Shown here: piece after piece, positions 16,850 to 26,805 of the stretch | How positions within the stretch are numbered: the first letter of the stretch is position 1 | Layout: each line of letters opens with the position of its first letter | Assembly: GCA_024400495.1 (NCBI GenBank) | Contig: JAKSMR010000001.1 | Location: 147,516 to 211,515, forward strand | Reading direction: 5' to 3' | From: Bacteroidales bacterium | GTDB lineage: Bacteria; Bacteroidota; Bacteroidia; Bacteroidales; P3 | DNA length: 64,000 nucleotides | The notes under the pieces: generated by a model | The model's input: the letters and a program-made list of their open reading frames with translations, nothing else | The model's database searches: none | What the model was told of the DNA's origin: nothing | Program-made: the position numbers and the translations under genes

Positions 16850-19800
16850 TAATCGAAGGTTACCTCAAGACCTAAGCCGCGTAATTCGTGAACAAGCACG
16901 TTGAACGACTCGGGAATACCAGGAGTGGGCATATTGTCGCCCTTAACGATGGATTCGTATGCTTTAGCACGACCCATAACGTCGTCGGACTTAACAGTAA
17001 GAACTTCCTGCAGTACGTTGGCAGCACCATAAGCCTCGAGTGCCCAGACCTCCATCTCACCGAAACGCTGACCACCAAAGTTGGCTTTACCGCCGAGAGG
17101 CTGCTGGGTGATGAGGGAGTAAGGTCCGATGGAACGAGCATGCATCTTTTCGTCCACAAGGTGGTGGAGTTTAAGCATGTAGATGTAACCAACTGTAGCG
17201 GGCTGGTCGAAACGCTCACCGGTCTCACCATCGTAGAGGTAGGTACGGCCGTTTGCGGGCAAGCCAGCTTCTGCCATGTAACCGTTAATCTGCTCAAGGG
17301 TAGCACCATCGAAAATGGGGGTCTTGAAACGTTTGTCAAGAACCTTGCCTGCCCAACCGAGAACGGTTTCATAAATCTGACCTAAGTTCATACGAGAAGG
17401 CACACCCAGAGGATTCAGTACGATATCAACAGGAGTACCGTCGGCGAGGAATGGCATATCCTCGGCACGTACAATCTTAGAAACAATACCCTTGTTACCA
17501 TGGCGACCTGCCATCTTATCACCTACACGGAGTTTGCGCTTGATAGCAATGTAGACTTTAGCCATCTGGACGATTCCGCTGGGGAGGTCATCACCAATGG
17601 TGAGGGCAAATTTGTTACGTGTGAAGCGACCGTTGATCTCGCGTGCCTTAATACTATAATTATTAAGGAGCTCACGGATCATTGCATTGGTCTCTTTATC
17701 ATTGGTCCACTTGGAGGCACTGATTTCGTCGTAGTTGAGGGACTGGAGTGCCTTAACGGTGAACTTATCTTTCTTGTGAATACGTTCTACTTTATGAATA
17801 TCGTAAACACCATTGGAAGTCTTGCCTTGGAGAATGATAAGCAGACGGTCGATGAGTTTCTCCTTGAGGTCTGCCATCTCGTTCTTGAATTCCTGCTCGG
17901 GACCGGCAAGAAGTTCCTTCTCGCGAGCCTTCTGCTTGCGGTCGCGGATGATCTTCGCAAAAAGTTTCTTGTCGATAACAACGCCACGAACCGAAGGAGG
18001 AACCTTGAGGGAAGCGTCCTTGACATCTCCAGCCTTATCGCCGAATATAGCGCGGAGCAACTTCTCTTCGGGAGTGGGATCGCTCTCACCCTTAGGCGTG
18101 ATCTTACCGATGAGGATATCGCCTTCCTTAACCTCAGCACCGATACGAATGATACCATTCTCGTCGAGATCCTTGGTGGCATCGGAACTTACGTTGGGGA
18201 TATCTCTAGTGAGCTCCTCATTACCGCGCTTGGTTTCGCGGACTTCGAGAGTGAACTCTTCAATATGTACAGAGGTGAAAATATCTTCCTTAACTACGCG
18301 CTCGCTGATAACGATAGCATCCTCGTAGTTGTAACCTTTCCAAGGCATGAAGGCAACCTTCATATTGCGACCCAATGCGAGTTCACCATTCTGGGTAGCA
18401 TAGCCTTCGCAAAGTACCTGACCCTTCTTTACCTTGTCACCTTTGCGCACGATAGGACGCAGGTTGATGGCTGTTGTATGGTTGGTACGCTGGTATTTGG
18501 TGAGACGATACTCGTGTACGTCGTCCTCGAAAGAAACGAGACGATCTTTTTCCGTACGCGCGTGACGTATTACTATTTTAGTAGAGTCAACATATTCTAC
18601 AACGCCATCAGCCTCAGCATTGAGAAGAACTCGGGAGTCCTCTGCAACGCTCTGCTCGATACCGGTGCCTACAATAGGAATCTCGGGGTTGAGCAGAGGA
18701 ACGGCCTGGCGCATCATGTTCGAACCCATAAGTGCACGGTTAGCATCGTCGTGCTCCAAGAAGGGGATAAGTGATGCTGCGATAGATGCAATCTGGTTCG
18801 AAGCGATGTCCATGAGGTCAACTTCTTCGGGAGAAACGATGGGGAAGTCGGCCTGACGGCGAGCCTTAACCTTGGCGTCAAGGATCTTGCCATCTTCATC
18901 CTGGTGGGTGGTAGCCTGTGCAACAGTCTTGTTCTCTTCGTTCTCGGCGGTGAAGTACTCAGGTGCCTCGTTAAGGATTACCTGACCGTTCACTACCTTA
19001 CGATAAGGAGTCTCGATAAAACCAAGGCTGTTGATCTTTGCATATACACTCAAAGAGGAGATAAGACCGATGTTAGGTCCTTCAGGAGTCTCGATAGTAC
19101 AGAGACGGCCATAGTGAGTGTAGTGTACGTCACGTACCTCGAAACCTGCACGCTCGCGGGAGAGACCGCCAGGACCGAGGGCGGAGATACGGCGTTTGTG
19201 GGTAATCTCAGCCAGAGGATTGGTCTGATCCATAAACTGAGAAAGCTGGTTGGTACCAAAGAAGGAGTTGATTACCGACGAAAGAGTCTTGGCATTGATC
19301 AGCTCCGTAGGAGTAAAGACCTCGTTATCGCGTACATTCATACGTTCACGGATAGTACGAGCCATACGTGCCAAACCCACGCTGAATTGGGAAGACATCT
19401 GCTCGCCTACTGTGCGTACGCGACGGTTGGACAAGTGGTCAATATCGTCTACATCAGCCTTCTGGTTGATGAGCTCTATAAGATATTGAATAATAGAGGT
19501 GATGTCAGTCTGGGTAAGCACACGTACTTCCTCAGGGACATCAAGGTTGAGTTTAGTATTGATCTTGTAGCGACCTACATCACCCAGGTCATAGCGTTTG
19601 TCGGAGAAGAAGAGCTTCTCGATGATGCCACGTGCAGTTTCCTCGTCTGGTGGCTCTGCGTTACGCATCTGACGATAGATGTATTCCACAGCTTCCTTGG
19701 CGTTATTGGCTGTGTCTTTCTTCAGGGTGTTGTAAATTACAGAATAATCCACACCATCGCGGTTCTCTGTTTTAACCAGGATGGTTTTTATATCGAGTTC

Positions 19801-20652
19801 GAGAATCTGTTCGATATTCTCTTCGGTAAGTTCAACATCGCGTTCGATAACCACTTCGGTACGTTCCATGGAAACTACCTCGCCGGTATCTTCGTCAACG
19901 AAGTCTTCTACCCAGCTGTCGACAACACGGGCAGCAAGTTTCTTACCTACAACTTTTTTCAAGTTTGCTTTGGTCACCTTAACTTCTTCAGCAAGATGGA
20001 AGATGTCGAGGATGTCCTTGTCCGACTCATATCCGATAGCACGGAGGAGAGTGGTGATGGGGAGTTTCTTCTTACGGTCGATGTAAGCATACATCACATT
20101 GTTGATGTCGGTTGTGAATTCCATCCATGACCCACGGAAGGGGATAATACGAGCCGAATAGAGCTGAGTACCGTTGGAATGGAACTGGGTGCCGAAGAAT
20201 ACTCCGGGGGAACGGTGCAGCTGGGATACAACTACGCGTTCGGCGCCATTGATTACGAAAGTGCCCTTGGGGGTCATGTAAGGGATCATGCCCAAATATA
20301 CAGGCTGTTCAATGGCTTGGAATTCCTCGTTCTCGGGATCGTTGCAAGAAAGTTTCAGTTTGGCTTTCAAGGGAACGCTATAGGTGAGACCACGCTCGAT
20401 ACACTCCTCGATAGAATAACGGGGAGGATCGATGAAGTAGTCGAGGAATTCGAGAGTGAAATTATTGCGAGCATCTGAAATCGGGAAATTCTCATTGAAG
20501 ACCTTGTAGAGACCCTCGTTGTTACGATTATCGGGGTTGGTCTCAATCTGGAAGAAGTCCTTGAACGATTTAATCTGGATATCGAGGAAATCTGGATAGT
20601 CAAATTTGCGAACAGATGCAAAATTTACGACTGTGGGTTGTTTTTGTGCCAA
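16849..20652 (-). CDS. rpoB: DNA-directed RNA polymerase subunit beta
   Basis: This 1267-residue subunit contains the rifampicin-pocket region in the stretch [33 protein letters not shown] (product positions not exactly numbered here; only key parts [10 protein letters not shown] and [12 protein letters not shown] matter). [16 protein letters not shown] and the C-terminal [18 protein letters not shown] are further universal segments. It is transcribed after rplL across a 245-bp leader containing a long hairpin. Confidence 0.98.
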   Translation of the reverse strand: MAQKQPTVVNFASVRKFDYPDFLDIQIKSFKDFFQIETNPDNRNNEGLYKVFNENFPISDARNNFTLEFLDYFIDPPRYSIEECIERGLTYSVPLKAKLKLSCNDPENEEFQAIEQPVYLGMIPYMTPKGTFVINGAERVVVSQLHRSPGVFFGTQFHSNGTQLYSARIIPFRGSWMEFTTDINNVMYAYIDRKKKLPITTLLRAIGYESDKDILDIFHLAEEVKVTKANLKKVVGKKLAARVVDSWVEDFVDEDTGEVVSMERTEVVIERDVELTEENIEQILELDIKTILVKTENRDGVDYSVIYNTLKKDTANNAKEAVEYIYRQMRNAEPPDEETARGIIEKLFFSDKRYDLGDVGRYKINTKLNLDVPEEVRVLTQTDITSIIQYLIELINQKADVDDIDHLSNRRVRTVGEQMSSQFSVGLARMARTIRERMNVRDNEVFTPTELINAKTLSSVINSFFGTNQLSQFMDQTNPLAEITHKRRISALGPGGLSRERAGFEVRDVHYTHYGRLCTIETPEGPNIGLISSLSVYAKINSLGFIETPYRKVVNGQVILNEAPEYFTAENEENKTVAQATTHQDEDGKILDAKVKARRQADFPIVSPEEVDLMDIASNQIASIAASLIPFLEHDDANRALMGSNMMRQAVPLLNPEIPIVGTGIEQSVAEDSRVLLNAEADGVVEYVDSTKIVIRHARTEKDRLVSFEDDVHEYRLTKYQRTNHTTAINLRPIVRKGDKVKKGQVLCEGYATQNGELALGRNMKVAFMPWKGYNYEDAIVISERVVKEDIFTSVHIEEFTLEVRETKRGNEELTRDIPNVSSDATKDLDENGIIRIGAEVKEGDILIGKITPKGESDPTPEEKLLRAIFGDKAGDVKDASLKVPPSVRGVVIDKKLFAKIIRDRKQKAREKELLAGPEQEFKNEMADLKEKLIDRLLIILQGKTSNGVYDIHKVERIHKKDKFTVKALQSLNYDEISASKWTNDKETNAMIRELLNNYSIKAREINGRFTRNKFALTIGDDLPSGIVQMAKVYIAIKRKLRVGDKMAGRHGNKGIVSKIVRAEDMPFLADGTPVDIVLNPLGVPSRMNLGQIYETVLGWAGKVLDKRFKTPIFDGATLEQINGYMAEAGLPANGRTYLYDGETGERFDQPATVGYIYMLKLHHLVDEKMHARSIGPYSLITQQPLGGKANFGGQRFGEMEVWALEAYGAANVLQEVLTVKSDDVMGRAKAYESIVKGDNMPTPGIPESFNVLVHELRGLGLEVTFD

Positions 20653-20827
20653 GGTATAAAAATTTTTAAGTTAGCGAAAGGCGTTCTTCGTTCAGCGTTG
20701 GAGTGTTTCTCTTGGGAATCATTTTGGCGGCAGGTGTTGCGCGCCTTCAGCGTGTATGTTACTAATCGGGCTTGTGCGAAATAATAACTCTTTATATAAC
20801 CCCCGCGAGAATAGGTAGCATAGCAAC

Positions 20828-20871
20828 AAGGAATAGGCTCTCCGACATTGTGGTCGGAGGCCCTATTCCTT
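20828..20871 (-). promoter_or_regulatory. Long hairpin between rplL and rpoB
   Basis: Two 19-base arms (20828-20846 and 20853-20871) pair at 17 positions around a 6-base loop; the outer part is AAGGAATAGG with CCTATTCCTT and the inner part CTCCGAC with GTCGGAG. It lies 27 bp after rplL. There is no T-run on the minus strand, so it resembles the attenuator/RNase III processing region at the same place in the E. coli operon more than a simple terminator. That role is inferred. Confidence 0.7.
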
Positions 20872-20897
20872 AGGTAGGGTTATTAATTAAGAACTAA

Positions 20898-21278
20898 TTA
20901 TTTAACCTCAACCTCTGCGCCAGCCTCTTCGAGGGCTTTCTTCAGAGAGTCAGCTTCGTCTTTGGAAACGCCTTCCTTAACGGGTTTGGGAGCGTTGTCA
21001 ACGAGCTCTTTGGACTCTTTGAGACCGAGAGAAGCGAGGTCCTTAACAGCCTTTACAACGGCGAGTTTCTTGGTTGCATCGGGAACAGCCTTAAGAATAA
21101 CGTCGAAGGAGGTCTTTTCCTCAGCAGCAGCAGCACCAGCAGCGGGAGCAGCAGCAACTGCAACAGCAGCAGCAGCGGGTTCAATACCGTACTCTTCTTT
21201 CAGAACGTCAGCGAGTTCTTTTACTTCTTTAACGGTTAAGTTAACTAATTCTTCAGCGATAGCTTTAATATCTGCCAT
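20898..21278 (-). CDS. rplL: Ribosomal protein bL12 (L7/L12)
   Basis: This 126-residue stalk protein recruits translation factors. The N-terminal dimer region [22 protein letters not shown] is followed by an alanine-rich hinge around residues 36-52 (given as product positions). The C-terminal domain [23 protein letters not shown] continues to [11 protein letters not shown]. It follows rplJ closely and precedes a long hairpin and rpoB. Confidence 0.97.
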   Translation of the reverse strand: MADIKAIAEELVNLTVKEVKELADVLKEEYGIEPAAAAVAVAAAPAAGAAAAEEKTSFDVILKAVPDATKKLAVVKAVKDLASLGLKESKELVDNAPKPVKEGVSKDEADSLKKALEEAGAEVEVK

Positions 21279-21377
21279 GACTATAATTTTTTAAATGTTT
21301 TACAAATTGGTTTTTAATGTGGTCTTATGACCATTTTATTGCTTTGGCTTGTTGGAGGTAGCCACACCTTGTTTAGC

Positions 21378-21908
21378 TTATTCAGCTCTTTCCGATAATG
21401 TTTCGAGAACACCACAGATGGTGCCACCAGCATTCTGAAGGCCGGAAACAACATTCTTGATGGGGGACTGAAGGAGAGCGACAACGTCGGCGATGAGCTC
21501 GTTCTTGGACTTGATGTTAACAAGTGCGTCGAGGTGCTGTTCACCAACATAGAAGCATTCTTCAACGTAAGCAGCTTTGAGGATGGGCTTGGCAGCCTTC
21601 TTCTCAGCGGTGCGGAACTCCTTGATAAGTTTGGCAGGAGCGTTGTTAACGTTCGAAAGCATTATGCAGGTCTCACCCTTGATTGCGGGGAAAAGCTCGG
21701 AGTAATCGAAACCGCTCTTTTCCATAGCCTTAATGAGAAGGGTGTTCTTGACCACGGTCAGCTTCACTTCTTTGCGGAAAGCAGCGCGACGCAGTTTGCT
21801 GGTCAGCACGGAATCCAGACCGCCCATATCAGCGATATAGAGGTGGGGATATGCTTTGATCTCTTCGCACAAAGAATCAATAAGCTGTTCTTTCTGTTCT
21901 TTTCTCAT
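21378..21908 (-). CDS. rplJ: Ribosomal protein uL10
   Basis: This 176-residue protein anchors L12 dimers to 23S rRNA. It starts MRKEQKEQLIDSLCEEI, has the VVKNTLLIKAMEKSG segment and the AIKGETCIMLS strand, and ends in the helical L12-binding tail. In enterobacteria L10-L12 represses its own mRNA. A matching leader site is not identifiable by eye in the 56 bp after rplA. Confidence 0.95.
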   Translation of the reverse strand: MRKEQKEQLIDSLCEEIKAYPHLYIADMGGLDSVLTSKLRRAAFRKEVKLTVVKNTLLIKAMEKSGFDYSELFPAIKGETCIMLSNVNNAPAKLIKEFRTAEKKAAKPILKAAYVEECFYVGEQHLDALVNIKSKNELIADVVALLQSPIKNVVSGLQNAGGTICGVLETLSERAE

Positions 21909-21964
21909 AATGATTTTCTTACTTGAATTGAGATTTGAGGTATTCCCTCTAATCTAAGGGTTTG

Positions 21965-22660
21965 TTACAAGGTAGCGACTTTGGTATCAACCTTAACGCC
22001 AGGACTCATAGTGGAGGAAACGGTGATGCTCTTCACATAGGTACCCTTAGCGGCAGCAGGTTTCAGCTTGATGATGGCGTTGAGAACTTCGCGTGCGTTG
22101 TCGACGATCTTTGCATTCTCGAAGCTGCATTTAGCAACTGCGGTGTGAATGATACCGAATTTGTCAACCTTGAAGTCGATCTTACCAGCTTTAGCTTCTT
22201 TGATAGCTTTGCCGATTTCCATAGTAACGGTGCCAGTTTTGGGGTTGGGCATCAGACCACGAGGACCGAGGATACGAGCCACCTTACCCAGTTTAGGCAT
22301 ACAGGAAGGCATGGTTACAACAACATCTACGTCCGTCCAACCGCCTTGAATCTTGGTCACGTATTCGTCGAGACCAACATAGTCAGCTCCGGCTGCCTTA
22401 GCTTCTTCTTCCTTATCAGGAGTTACGATAGCGAGGACGCGAACGGTCTTACCAGTACCGTGAGGAAGGGTAACAGAACCACGTACCATCTGGTTGGCCT
22501 TACGAGGGTCAACGCCGAGGCGTACATCGAGGTCGAAACTAGCGTCGAACTTGGTGTAGGTGATGTTCTTTACTACCTCAACAGCCTGCTCGAGGGTAAA
22601 CACCTGAGTCTTGTCGAATTTAGCAAAGGCTTCTTTTTGTTTCTTAGTGAGTTTTGCCAT
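21965..22660 (-). CDS. rplA: Ribosomal protein uL1
   Basis: This 231-residue protein forms the mobile L1 stalk. It starts [20 protein letters not shown]. The signature [12 protein letters not shown] and the segment [21 protein letters not shown] are characteristic. It is co-transcribed with rplK, 66 bp upstream. Confidence 0.97.
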   Translation of the reverse strand: MAKLTKKQKEAFAKFDKTQVFTLEQAVEVVKNITYTKFDASFDLDVRLGVDPRKANQMVRGSVTLPHGTGKTVRVLAIVTPDKEEEAKAAGADYVGLDEYVTKIQGGWTDVDVVVTMPSCMPKLGKVARILGPRGLMPNPKTGTVTMEIGKAIKEAKAGKIDFKVDKFGIIHTAVAKCSFENAKIVDNAREVLNAIIKLKPAAAKGTYVKSITVSSTMSPGVKVDTKVATL

Positions 22661-22726
22661 GATTAAATTTGTTTGCGGTCACCGCACTTTTGATCGTGCT
22701 ACCGCGTTAAATGATTTTAATGTTAA

Positions 22727-23167
22727 TTAAGCAAGGGGATTCTCACCCGTAACGGTGATACCCATGCTGCGTGCAGTACCGGCAACCATGCTCATAGCTG
22801 ATTCGATAGTGAAGCAGTTGAGGTCAGGCATTTTGGCTTCTGCAATCTGACGTACCTGTTCCCAAGTTACGGAAGCGACCTTTACACGGTTGGGTTCGCC
22901 GGAACCTTTCTGTGCTTTGGAGAATTCCTTAAGCTGTACGGCAACAGGGGGAGTCTTTACTACAAAATCAAAGCTCTTGTCGGTGTAAACAGTGATAATA
23001 ACGGGCACGATCTTGCCAGCCTTATCCTGAGTACGGGCATTGAACTGCTTGCAGAACTCCATAATGTTCACACCCTTAGCACCCAGAGCAGGTCCTACAG
23101 GAGGAGCGGGGTTTGCTGCACCGCCTTTGATTTGCAGTTTAATCAATCCTGCAACTTCTTTTGCCAT
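22727..23167 (-). CDS. rplK: Ribosomal protein uL11
   Basis: This 146-residue protein binds the GTPase-associated region of 23S rRNA. It begins [25 protein letters not shown], includes [20 protein letters not shown], and ends in [17 protein letters not shown]. The gene follows nusG after 37 bp and belongs to the same operon. Confidence 0.97.
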   Translation of the reverse strand: MAKEVAGLIKLQIKGGAANPAPPVGPALGAKGVNIMEFCKQFNARTQDKAGKIVPVIITVYTDKSFDFVVKTPPVAVQLKEFSKAQKGSGEPNRVKVASVTWEQVRQIAEAKMPDLNCFTIESAMSMVAGTARSMGITVTGENPLA

Positions 23168-23204
23168 TTGTGATTGTTTAAAAGGGTTAATTTGTTTTGA
23201 TTAA

Positions 23205-23774
23205 CTATTCTTTTTCTACCTGGTTGAAGGTAAGCTCCAGAGGAGTCTTGCGGCCGAAGATCTTAACTGTGACAGTAAGTTTCTTCTTTTCGTCGTTGAC
23301 TTCTTCCACAACACCAGAGAAGGAGTTGAAGGGTCCGTCGATGACTTTGACCGATTCGCCAACAATGAAGCGCTCTCCCATCGAGCCGTCAAGCTCAGCC
23401 TGCTCATCGATGTTGCCAAGGATGCGGTTGATTTCGGCGGTGCGCATGGGGATGGGCTTGCCATTGTTCTGGCCTTTGGTGCCACGTTCGCGCAGGAAAT
23501 CCAAAACATTGGGGACATTCTGAATAATGGGGATGAGATCCTCGCGCTGGGAGAAGTCAGCCTGTACGAGCACGTAACCGGGGAAATAATTGCGTTCTTT
23601 GGCAACCTTCTTTCCGTTGCGGACAGTGTAGACTTTCTCGGTGGGGATAAGCACTTGGGGAACGAGATCGGCCAGGCCTCTCTTAGCGACTTCGCTTTCG
23701 ATGTACTCCTTGGCTTTCTTCTCTTTTCCGCTAATTGCTCTTACTACATACCATTTATACTGGGATTGTTCCAT
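23205..23774 (-). CDS. nusG: Transcription termination/antitermination factor NusG
   Basis: This 189-residue protein binds RNA polymerase and couples it to Rho or the ribosome. The N-terminal NGN domain contains [19 protein letters not shown] and [11 protein letters not shown]. The C-terminal KOW domain contains [21 protein letters not shown]. It lies 172 bp after secE; that gap shows no clear signal. Confidence 0.95.
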   Translation of the reverse strand: MEQSQYKWYVVRAISGKEKKAKEYIESEVAKRGLADLVPQVLIPTEKVYTVRNGKKVAKERNYFPGYVLVQADFSQREDLIPIIQNVPNVLDFLRERGTKGQNNGKPIPMRTAEINRILGNIDEQAELDGSMGERFIVGESVKVIDGPFNSFSGVVEEVNDEKKKLTVTVKIFGRKTPLELTFNQVEKE

Positions 23775-23946
23775 TGTTTAAGATAACTTGAAAAGAACTG
23801 TTTTTGTTTCTTTACACAAACTAAAGGCTGACGACACGTGGTCACAGCACTTATTTTGAGTGAAAGAAAGATATAATTAAGGGAAAATCAACGGCTAAAA
23901 CACAGTCTCAAAAGAATTGGGAAGCAAGACTGGTTTTGTTTGCCGT

Positions 23947-24162
23947 TTATCCGATTAATTCGTATATTAAGCCTAAGATACCTTTCCATACGCCACCCTG
24001 GACTCCACATACATAGTCCATGATGAAGATGACGATAGCAAAGATAAGAGCAGCTACAGCAACTACAACGGCGCTGTTCTGCAATTCCTTGAATGTAGGC
24101 CACGATACTTTGTGCACGAGTTCGTCGTAGCTTTCCTTACAGTAATTACCAAACTTTGACAT
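23947..24162 (-). CDS. secE: Preprotein translocase subunit SecE
   Basis: This 71-residue protein is the single-span form of SecE that clamps SecY in the inner membrane. A short amphipathic part with ELVHKVSWPTFKELQNSA is followed by one membrane span (VVVAVAALIFAIVIFIMDYV). It stands between tRNA-Trp and nusG, the normal place. Confidence 0.93.
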   Translation of the reverse strand: MSKFGNYCKESYDELVHKVSWPTFKELQNSAVVVAVAALIFAIVIFIMDYVCGVQGGVWKGILGLIYELIG

Positions 24163-24189
24163 GTCTTATTCTAAAGTAATTTTGATTGG

Positions 24190-24260
24190 CAGGGGCAGAG
24201 AGAATCGAACTCCCAACTACGGTTTTGGAGACCGGTATTATACCATTTAACTATGCCCCT
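24190..24260 (-). tRNA. tRNA-Trp (anticodon CCA)
   Basis: The minus strand forms a cloverleaf of 71 nt with acceptor AGGGGCA paired to TGCCCCT and discriminator G. The anticodon loop CTCCAAA gives CCA. It is placed between tuf and secE, as in many bacteria. The 3' CCA is not encoded. Confidence 0.95.
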
Positions 24261-24264
24261 AGGG

Positions 24265-24290
24265 AAGTGCCGGGCCGAAGCTCGGCACTT
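24265..24290 (-). other. Stem-loop between tuf and tRNA-Trp
   Basis: The arms AAGTGCCGGGC and GCTCGGCACTT pair around CGAA with one mismatch. No T-run follows on the minus strand, so it is more likely a processing signal or weak terminator separating tuf from tRNA-Trp. Confidence 0.55.
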
Positions 24291-24310
24291 ATCTTAGGTT
24301 TTTCTAAATC

Positions 24311-25501
24311 TTAGAGATCAAGAAGTTTGGTTACCTGACCAGAGCCAACGGTACGGCCACCTTCGCGGATAGCGAAACGGAGGTTCTCGTTGAGAGCGAT
24401 GTCAGCGATGAGGTCAACAGTGATAGTGAGGTTATCGCCAGGCATTACCATCTCACGACCTTCGGGGAGGTGGATTTCACCGGTAACGTCAGTAGTACGG
24501 AAGTAGAACTGAGGACGGTAGTTGTTCTTGAAAGGAGTGTGACGGCCACCTTCCTCTTTCTTGAGGATGTAAACGGTAGCTTCGAATTTGTTGTGAGGTT
24601 TGATGGAACCGGGTTTAGCGATTACCATACCACGACGGATCTCGTCTTTGTCGATACCGCGGAGGAGGAGACCTACGTTATCACCAGCCATACCTTCGTC
24701 AAGGATCTTACGGAACATCTCAACACCGGTAACGGTGGATTTCAGTTTCTCAGCACCCATACCAATGATATCAACGGGGTCGCCAGTGTGGATGATACCG
24801 GTCTCGATACGACCAGTAGCTACGGTACCACGACCGGTGATGGAGAATACGTCCTCGATAGGCATGAGGAAGTCTTTGTCGCAAGCGCGCTGGGGCTCAG
24901 GAATCCAGCTGTCAACAGCTGCCATGAGGTCTTCAACGTTCTTTACGCCGGAAGCTTCGCCATTGAGGCCAGCGAGAGCGGAACCGCGGATGATGGGGAT
25001 GTTGTCGCCATCATAGTCATAAGTGGAGAGGAGTTCGCGAACTTCCATTTCAACGAGGTCGAGGAGCTCGGGGTCATCTACGAGGTCGCACTTGTTGAGG
25101 AAAACAACGAGCTGGGGAACACCTACCTGACGAGCGAGGAGGATGTGCTCACGAGTCTGGGGCATAGGACCATCGGTAGCAGCAACTACGAGGATAGCAC
25201 CGTCCATCTGAGCAGCACCAGTAACCATGTTCTTTACGTAGTCAGCGTGACCAGGGCAGTCAACGTGAGCGTAGTGACGAATCTCGGTCTGATACTCAAC
25301 GTGAGCAGTATTAATGGTGATACCACGCTCTTTCTCTTCGGGAGCAGAGTCGATGGAGTCGAAAGATTTTACTTCGGAGAGACCTTTTTCTGCGAGAACT
25401 TTAGTAATAGCAGCGGTCAGGGTAGTCTTACCGTGGTCAACGTGGCCGATAGTACCAATGTTAACGTGTGGTTTAGAACGATCAAATTTTTCTTTTGCCA
25501 T
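24311..25501 (-). CDS. tuf: Elongation factor Tu
   Basis: This 396-residue GTPase delivers aminoacyl-tRNA to the ribosome. GTP motifs are [21 protein letters not shown] and NKCD. It also shows the effector region [11 protein letters not shown]. Domains 2 and 3 follow with [11 protein letters not shown] and the C-terminal [16 protein letters not shown]. It is preceded by four tRNA genes and followed by tRNA-Trp, secE and nusG. Confidence 0.98.
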   Translation of the reverse strand: MAKEKFDRSKPHVNIGTIGHVDHGKTTLTAAITKVLAEKGLSEVKSFDSIDSAPEEKERGITINTAHVEYQTEIRHYAHVDCPGHADYVKNMVTGAAQMDGAILVVAATDGPMPQTREHILLARQVGVPQLVVFLNKCDLVDDPELLDLVEMEVRELLSTYDYDGDNIPIIRGSALAGLNGEASGVKNVEDLMAAVDSWIPEPQRACDKDFLMPIEDVFSITGRGTVATGRIETGIIHTGDPVDIIGMGAEKLKSTVTGVEMFRKILDEGMAGDNVGLLLRGIDKDEIRRGMVIAKPGSIKPHNKFEATVYILKKEEGGRHTPFKNNYRPQFYFRTTDVTGEIHLPEGREMVMPGDNLTITVDLIADIALNENLRFAIREGGRTVGSGQVTKLLDL

Positions 25502-25637
25502 TTTAATACGTATTAAGTTTAAACAATTTACTTCTTCGCAATCAACGAGGGCAAAATTTCTCTTGTCCTCATTTCAGATTTTTGTATTTTCTAGCTTTTT
25601 CTTTTGCCTCAAGCCTAAACTTTTGGACAAAAAAAAG

Positions 25638-25710
<73 letters not shown>

Positions 25711-25751
25711 TTCTTTTATTTCTTCGATCCTGTCTCGCTCGAAGAGTTTTG

Positions 25752-25824
25752 AGCGGAAGACGGGGCTCGAACCCGCCACCTATAGCTTGGAAGGCTATCG
25801 CTCTACCAAATGAGCTACTTCCGC
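25752..25824 (-). tRNA. tRNA-Gly (anticodon TCC)
   Basis: A full cloverleaf of 73 nt on the minus strand. Acceptor GCGGAAG pairs with CTTCCGC and the anticodon arm ATAGC-CTTCCAA-GCTAT gives TCC. Confidence 0.95.
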
Positions 25825-25838
25825 TTCTTAGTAGGTTG

Positions 25839-25920
25839 TGGGGAAGAGTGGACTCGAACCACTGAACTCCGAAGAGGACAGATTTACAGTCTGTTGCAAT
25901 TGCCACTATGCGACTTCCCC
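25839..25920 (-). tRNA. tRNA-Tyr (anticodon GTA)
   Basis: An 82-nt class II tRNA on the minus strand, with acceptor GGGGAAG paired to CTTCCCC and discriminator A. The anticodon arm CAGA-CTGTAAA-TCTG gives GTA. The extra length is the long variable arm expected for bacterial tRNA-Tyr. Confidence 0.95.
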
Positions 25921-25959
25921 ATTCTTCTCAACCGACGAAGGTTGGTTTTTGAAGATCCG

Positions 25960-26032
25960 AGCCGATGAAGGGACTCGAACCCCCGACAGGCTGATTACAA
26001 ATCAGCTACTCTACCAACTGAGTTACATCGGC
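25960..26032 (-). tRNA. tRNA-Thr (anticodon TGT)
   Basis: A full cloverleaf of 73 nt on the minus strand. Acceptor GCCGATG pairs with CATCGGC and the anticodon arm GCTGA-TTTGTAA-TCAGC gives TGT. It is the first gene of the Thr-Tyr-Gly-Thr-tuf transcript, the same order as thrU-tyrU-glyT-thrT-tufB in E. coli. Confidence 0.95.
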
Positions 26033-26077
26033 TTTTTACAGCTTTTTCAAACAACTCGTTCTCGTGATTTGAGGTTG

Positions 26078-26109
26078 CAAAAATACGCACATTTTTCATA
26101 CTATCCAAA
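26078..26109 (-). promoter_or_regulatory. Promoter of the tRNA-tuf operon
   Basis: On the minus strand, TTTG (26106-26109), a 20-bp spacer and TATTTTTG (26078-26085) give an exact match to the Bacteroidota consensus TTTG-N19-21-TAnnTTTG. It lies 46 bp upstream of tRNA-Thr(TGT), the right place to drive the stable-RNA/tuf/ribosomal block. Confidence 0.85.
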
Positions 26110-26748
26110 TATTTTTGCATATTTTTTCAATCTTTTTTCTAATCTTGCTGATTATCAACACTAATTTTACAGAACTTTTTTCATCGCAACTCCTCGATAC
26201 GGGGGTAAAACCACCGGAATTTCGCACAATTTGCTCCGTTTTTAACAACTTTTCAACAGCCAATGGACCAAAGACACTCTGAATATCTTCATAACTATCT
26301 CATTTACAAACTATAGAATCAACAACCACATAAGGCTTATTTTGCATCTGAACTTCCATACTATTCTACAACAATCTGATTATCATGCACTATTGCTTTT
26401 CTCTATATGACTTTCTTTATTCTGTTATCATTTCATCTTTCCCCACCTTTATTGCGGTCAAAGACACTTTTCGCCTACTTCTTTCGTCCTTGCGATACTC
26501 TAGCTCCGCTCTTTTGCGACGCTAATGCGACCTTAATGGGACGCTAGAGCGACAGTGATGCCTGCCTAGACCGCATTTGATCCATTTGAAAAACAGATCA
26601 TTTGGGGAACCAACGATCGTTCTGCCGTTCTTTGCTATTGCACATCGACTTATTAACAACTATTGTACAGCTAACACTTTCCTTTCCACGCACACGCGCG
26701 AACAATATTTTCTATTATGACATAGGAACGATTTCTCTCTCTAGACAG
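26110..26748. other. Non-coding gap between the tRNA operon and metG
   Basis: About 640 bp without a supportable gene. It holds a 11-bp-period tandem repeat (listed separately). It also holds TTATCAACA near 26152 and TTTTCAACA near 26253, which match the DnaA-box-like words seen at 59-61 kb but are only two here. The rest is pyrimidine-rich AT-biased sequence with no recognised signal. Confidence 0.6.
26516..26559 (+). repeat. 11-bp-period tandem repeat, GCGACSYTAAT type, locus 1
   Basis: Four units lie end to end: GCGACGCTAAT, GCGACCTTAAT, GGGACGCTAGA, GCGACAGTGAT. Two weaker units (GCCTGCCTAGA, CCGCATTTGAT) continue the phase to 26581. The same unit occurs at 34576-34630 and, reversed, at 30054-30108. 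Confidence 0.8.
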
Positions 26749-26780
26749 AAAAGAGGCTGCGATTCCTCGCAGTCTCTTTT
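26749..26780 (-). terminator. Intrinsic terminator after metG
   Basis: The arms AAAAGAGGCTGCGA and TCGCAGTCTCTTTT form a 14-bp stem with one mismatch around a TTCC loop, 26 bp after the metG stop. On the minus strand it ends in a T-rich run. Confidence 0.88.
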
Positions 26781-26805
26781 CTTATTATGTTCAGGATAGT
26801 CCTGT

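Noticed and set aside
26110-26300. The two DnaA-box-like words before metG as a further origin
   Set aside because: Only two words, no clustering, and no change of gene direction.
26602-26799. A 65-codon frame before metG
   Set aside because: It overlaps the metG terminator and has no sign of coding.
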